Positions 6,416 through 8,865 of a DNA stretch of 8,865 nucleotides are shown piece after piece. A program made the translations under genes and the position numbers. Numbering within the stretch: position 1 is the stretch's first letter; each line of letters starts with the position of its first letter. The notes beneath the pieces were generated by a model. It was not told the origin of the DNA and searched no databases. It saw nothing but the letters and a program-made list of their open reading frames with translations. The DNA is from an uncultured Parabacteroides sp. GTDB lineage: Bacteria > Bacteroidota > Bacteroidia > Bacteroidales > Tannerellaceae. The stretch lies in contig CAMTPG010000088.1 in the NCBI GenBank assembly GCA_947074335.1, forward strand, positions 1-8,865, written 5' to 3'.

Positions 6416-7411
6416 ATGAAAATAGGTTCAATCGATTTGGGTGAACGCCCGGTTTTACTGGCTCCGATGGAGGATGTAACGGATATTGCATTCCGTTTGA
6501 TGTGTAAACGTTTTGGTGCAGATATGGTTTATACCGAATTTGTTTCGGCTGATGCCCTGATTCGCAGCATTAATAAAACACAGCAAAAACTAATTGTATC
6601 CGATGAGGAGCGCCCGGTAGTAATTCAAATCTATGGTCGTGATGTGGACTCAATGGTTGAAGCTGCCCGAATCTGCGAAGCGGCTAAACCGGATCTGATC
6701 GATATCAATTTTGGTTGTCCCGTGAAACGTGTAGCCGGAAAAGGTGCAGGTGCAGGCATGTTACGCAATGTACCATTAATGCTTGATATTACGCGTGCTG
6801 TTGTAGATGCTGTTTCTATTCCTGTTACCGTAAAAACCCGCCTGGGATGGGATTCAGATCATAAAATCATTGTTGATCTGGCCGAACAATTACAAGATTG
6901 CGGTATTGGAGCCTTAACCATTCACGGACGTACCCGTGCTCAAATGTATACCGGAGAAGCCGATTGGAGCCTGATCGGTGCTGTACGAAATAATCCGCGA
7001 ATGCACATCCCTATTATTGGTAACGGAGATGTAACTTCTGCCGAAATCTGTAAATCCCGATTTGATGATTTTGGAGTAGATGCAGTTATGATTGGACGGG
7101 GAAGTATAGGTCGTCCCTGGATTTTCCGGGAAGTAAAGCATTTCATGACCACTGGCGAAGCATTACCCTCCGAACCTTTTAACTGGTATCTCGATATATT
7201 AAAACAACAAGTATTACAAAGCGTAGAGCGCCTGGATGAACGACGCGGTATACTTCATATTCGACGCCATCTGGCTGCAACTCCTTTATTTAAAGGCATT
7301 CCTGATTTTAAACAAATGCGGGTAGCTTTATTGCGGGCTGAAACGGTTGATCAGTTATTTACACTTATGGATTGCATCCCTGAAAAATTCGAAATCAACA
7401 GTAAATTTTAA
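6416..7411 (+). CDS. dusB: tRNA-dihydrouridine synthase DusB
   Basis: This 331-aa FMN enzyme reduces specific uridines in the tRNA D-loop to dihydrouridine with NADPH, in the cytoplasm. The TIM-barrel motifs are in order: LLAPMEDVTDIAFR (14-27), YTEFVSADAL (39-48), VIQIYGRD (69-76), the catalytic DINFGCPVKRV (96-106) with Cys101, VTVKTRLGW (137-145) with Lys140, IHGRTRAQMYTG (169-180), IGNGDV (201-206) and MIGRGSIGRPWIF (225-237), which binds the FMN phosphate. A helical tRNA-binding domain follows. The length is normal and all key residues are present. It belongs to the broad DusB class, which includes most single Dus proteins of Bacteroidota; the exact modified position cannot be read from sequence. 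The start is fixed by the -7 element 22 nt upstream. Confidence 0.96.
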   Translation: MKIGSIDLGERPVLLAPMEDVTDIAFRLMCKRFGADMVYTEFVSADALIRSINKTQQKLIVSDEERPVVIQIYGRDVDSMVEAARICEAAKPDLIDINFGCPVKRVAGKGAGAGMLRNVPLMLDITRAVVDAVSIPVTVKTRLGWDSDHKIIVDLAEQLQDCGIGALTIHGRTRAQMYTGEADWSLIGAVRNNPRMHIPIIGNGDVTSAEICKSRFDDFGVDAVMIGRGSIGRPWIFREVKHFMTTGEALPSEPFNWYLDILKQQVLQSVERLDERRGILHIRRHLAATPLFKGIPDFKQMRVALLRAETVDQLFTLMDCIPEKFEINSKF

Positions 7412-7457
7412 TTAATATTTATTGATCTTTTTTTTATAAGTAATTTTTTTCCGACCA

Positions 7458-7488
7458 ATTGGATTTCCCAGGTTTATTCTTATATTTG
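7458..7488 (+). promoter_or_regulatory. Bacteroidota-type promoter of the LuxR-type regulator
   Basis: ATTG (7458-7461) and TATATTTG (7481-7488) are exactly 19 nt apart, close to the full primary-sigma consensus. The expected start near 7495 leaves an AT-rich leader of about 60 nt without a Shine-Dalgarno, typical for the phylum. The leader holds a small inverted repeat ATTAAA-CATA-TTTAAT (7529-7544). Confidence 0.8.
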
Positions 7489-7554
7489 TGACTATATAAT
7501 CTCGCAACATTATATTTTTATTGTAATTATTAAACATATTTAATCTAAAATATC

Positions 7555-8295
7555 ATGAGTGCGAGTGGATTCAAAAGTTTTCCTGAATATATTTCTTTTG
7601 TATCGGATGAAGAATATGCGAACTTAGATACTTATTTTCAATTCTTAGATAGTATTGTAAAAATCACAAATCATTGCCTGTTTTTGATAGATTTCTACAA
7701 AGGCGAATTACTATATGTATCAAATAATCCTCTTATTTTAAGAGGATGGACTCCTGATGAAGTTAAAAAGCTTAATGGTAATTTTATATACGAATATGCT
7801 TCTAAAGAAGAAGGAGATCTTTATACGGAAGTAATACGAAGCTGGTTCACTTTTTTAGAGAACAAACCTGTCTCTGAACGTCTGCATTATTCATTACGAT
7901 ATAATTATCAGATAAATAATCTGATAATTGATGCAACTATGGTTCCTGTTTTTCTAAGTGATGAAGGAAAACCATGGCTGATTATTTGTAATTCGAAGAC
8001 AGCAACACATGCCCGATTACAAAAGGCCACAATCTTGAAAAAAAACAGTACAACCAGCTGGAGCTATATTTTTGGAGAGCAAAAATGGAAAGAAGAACGT
8101 ATATTTAAACTCAATGAGACAGAAATAAAAGTATTACGTCTTTCTACACAGGGAAAAAAAGAAAAGGAAATAAGTGACGAAATCTACAGATCTGTTGATG
8201 GGCTAAAATCAATTAAACGTAAAATATTTAAAAAAATGGGAGTTAATAACATTACTGAAGCGGTATGTTTTGCCATGTCGTATGATTTAATTTAA
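7555..8295 (+). CDS. PAS-like / LuxR-type transcriptional regulator
   Basis: The 246-aa protein ends in a GerE/LuxR helix-turn-helix (about residues 185-240). LNETEIKVLRLSTQGKKEKEIS fits the usual L.xRExxVLxLxxxGxsxkEIA, and KRKIFKKMGVNNITEAV fits the last helices. Residues 28-150 look like a PAS-type sensor: FLIDFYKGELLYVSNNPLILRGWTPDEV (43-70) matches the PAS pattern of strand, 'Y.S.....l.G.....'. This architecture is common in Bacteroidota one-component regulators. No phospho-acceptor receiver domain and no transmembrane segment are seen, so the ligand and targets are unknown. Counted lines give about 29% GC, far below parC. An 11-bp inverted repeat lies within the gene (7903-7929). It has its own promoter and converges on the small membrane-protein gene, with a long hairpin between. 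Confidence 0.88.
   Translation: MSASGFKSFPEYISFVSDEEYANLDTYFQFLDSIVKITNHCLFLIDFYKGELLYVSNNPLILRGWTPDEVKKLNGNFIYEYASKEEGDLYTEVIRSWFTFLENKPVSERLHYSLRYNYQINNLIIDATMVPVFLSDEGKPWLIICNSKTATHARLQKATILKKNSTTSWSYIFGEQKWKEERIFKLNETEIKVLRLSTQGKKEKEISDEIYRSVDGLKSIKRKIFKKMGVNNITEAVCFAMSYDLI
7903..7929. repeat. 11-bp perfect inverted repeat inside the LuxR-type gene
   Basis: AATTATCAGAT (7903-7913) and ATCTGATAATT (7919-7929) are perfect complements separated by 5 nt (AAATA). It lies in the coding part between the sensor and the DNA-binding domain. It could be an intragenic operator or an mRNA hairpin; the AT-rich context raises the odds of chance. Confidence 0.6.
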
Positions 8296-8369
8296 TACTT
8301 AGAAAAGGCAGGTACCGGATTACAGCCAACTCACAAAAATCAGATTCGTTTCTTATCTCAATTACTTTG

Positions 8370-8417
8370 AATATACAATCAGGATGGAGTTATAAAATTC
8401 CATCCTGATTGTATATT
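8370..8417. terminator. Long hairpin between convergent genes, probable bidirectional terminator
   Basis: AATATACAATCAGGATGGA (8370-8388) and its exact complement (8399-8417) form a 19-bp stem. One G-U and two A-T pairs extend it to 22 bp closed by a 4-nt loop (8392-8395). It lies 74 nt after the LuxR-type stop and overlaps the stop codon of the small membrane-protein gene. Neither side has a U-tract, so intrinsic termination is inferred from position and stability, not shown. Confidence 0.6.
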
Positions 8418-8769
8418 ATGATTCTTGCTCGTCCGAATCTTTATCTTCCATGTCTTCTTCATTTATCTTTTGGAGGTTTCTTTTCCACCAGATAGAAACA
8501 ATCAATCCGATTATAACAAGAATATCCAAAAAAATCCAGAAATCACGCCCAATTTGCAATTTTATAAAAGGTTGAAATAGGAGTGCAAGCGCAATATAAA
8601 TTACCATTTCAATCTGTCGTTGCAATTTATGCCGGTAATAAGCCAGAATGGCAAAACCGATTAAAGCAACGAAGCGTGCAAACATATAATATCCGTATGG
8701 CATCCGAAACAGACACAGAAGCAAAAGAAATGCTACTATTAATTTTATCGCCTTCTGAAATTTTTCCAT
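8416..8769 (-). CDS. Small multi-pass membrane protein (possibly DUF6804)
   Basis: The 117-aa product has four hydrophobic stretches at about residues 7-22, 27-45, 53-68 and 76-95. A strongly acidic hydrophilic tail follows (103-117, NEEDMEDKDSDEQES). Conserved-looking loops are FRMPYGYYMFARF (21-33) and FQPFIKLQIGRDFW (65-78), reminiscent of the small DUF6804 family; that name is from memory and unverified. No function is known. The start is well set by the Shine-Dalgarno GGAGGTG just upstream. It follows a small cysteine-rich ORF by 13 nt, suggesting co-transcription. The stop codon is inside the hairpin shared with the convergent regulator gene. Confidence 0.82.
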   Translation of the reverse strand: MEKFQKAIKLIVAFLLLLCLFRMPYGYYMFARFVALIGFAILAYYRHKLQRQIEMVIYIALALLFQPFIKLQIGRDFWIFLDILVIIGLIVSIWWKRNLQKINEEDMEDKDSDEQES

Positions 8770-8773
8770 TTTT

Positions 8774-8780
8774 CACCTCC
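8774..8780 (-). promoter_or_regulatory. Strong Shine-Dalgarno of the small membrane-protein gene
   Basis: Minus-strand GGAGGTG sits 4 nt before the ATG at 8769. It is unusual here because no other gene in the window has a recognisable Shine-Dalgarno, and Bacteroidota rarely use one. It fixes the start. Confidence 0.75.
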
Positions 8781-8782
8781 GA

Positions 8783-8865
8783 TTATTTTGATAAAGAACA
8801 ATCCCGGCAGGAATAAAGTTCTTTCAAACAAAGAGCACAAATCCGGATTTTAAATGCAAGAACTG
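8783..8865 (-). CDS. 3' end of a small cysteine-rich ORF (partial, cut by window edge)
   Basis: Reading the minus strand in the frame starting at 8863 gives 26 residues (VLAFKIRICALCLKELYSCR and DCSLSK) before TAA at 8785-8783. Four cysteines form CxxC-x6-CxxC, as in small zinc-binding knuckles. The stop lies 13 nt before the next ATG and just before its Shine-Dalgarno. No promoter is seen between, so the two genes would share a transcript. The other two frames also contain stops here, and the start is outside the window, so this may still be a chance ORF. Confidence 0.45.
   Translation of the reverse strand, partial: VLAFKIRICALCLKELYSCRDCSLSK

Noticed and set aside
7384..7435. Intrinsic terminator after dusB
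   Set aside because: An 8-T tract is present (7428-7435), but I find only a 5-bp stem (ATCAA/TTGAT) with a long loop, too weak to call.
7529..7544. Inverted repeat ATTAAA-CATA-TTTAAT in the regulator leader as an operator
   Set aside because: Six A/T-only pairs in a very AT-rich leader are expected by chance; noted only within the promoter entry.
8583..8816. Plus-strand ORF of 77 codons opposite the small membrane-protein gene
   Set aside because: The minus-strand gene has a coherent four-helix pattern and a Shine-Dalgarno; the plus-strand ORF has neither start signal nor motif.

Overview
The window looks like a piece of chromosome from a Bacteroidota species, most likely order Bacteroidales. 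The reasons are near-exact Bacteroidota promoter elements (TTTG or TTG, about 19 nt, then TAnnTTTG), a general lack of Shine-Dalgarno sequences, a Bacteroidota-style topoisomerase IV A subunit, and a DUF3316-like envelope protein. No phage, transposon, CRISPR or plasmid genes are visible. It reads mainly as a housekeeping neighbourhood, and I do not see a clearly new biological system.

Left part (1-5474), all on the minus strand. From right to left: topoisomerase IV subunit A (parC), a DUF3316-like exported protein, and an S41-family lipoprotein protease. These three are separated by only 10 and 11 nt, so they probably form one operon. A tRNA-Leu(UAG) gene follows, with its own very good promoter embedded in the last codons of the protease gene and a hairpin-plus-U-tract terminator after it. 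Beyond that lies the 5' part of a CoA-disulfide-reductase-type flavoprotein, cut by the window edge.

Middle part (5475-7411). A compact divergent promoter region separates parC from a rightward SIMPL-domain membrane-anchored protein. The tRNA-dihydrouridine synthase gene dusB comes next, with its own -7 element.

Right part (7412-8865). This is noticeably more AT-rich: about 29-32% GC in hand-counted lines, against about 45-55% in parC. It holds a PAS-like/LuxR-type regulator with a consensus promoter. Convergent to it is a two-gene minus-strand unit: the 3' end of a small cysteine-rich ORF cut by the window edge, then a four-helix small membrane protein with an unusually strong Shine-Dalgarno. 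A long perfect hairpin sits between the convergent genes and probably ends transcription from both sides. No gene-free stretch exceeds 300 bases.

The observations most worth a check are the sliding-clamp-like QMKLF ending of ParC, the S41 protein lacking the usual lysine of the Ser/Lys dyad, the 11-bp inverted repeat inside the AT-rich luxR-type gene, and the CxxC-x6-CxxC partial ORF at the right edge.
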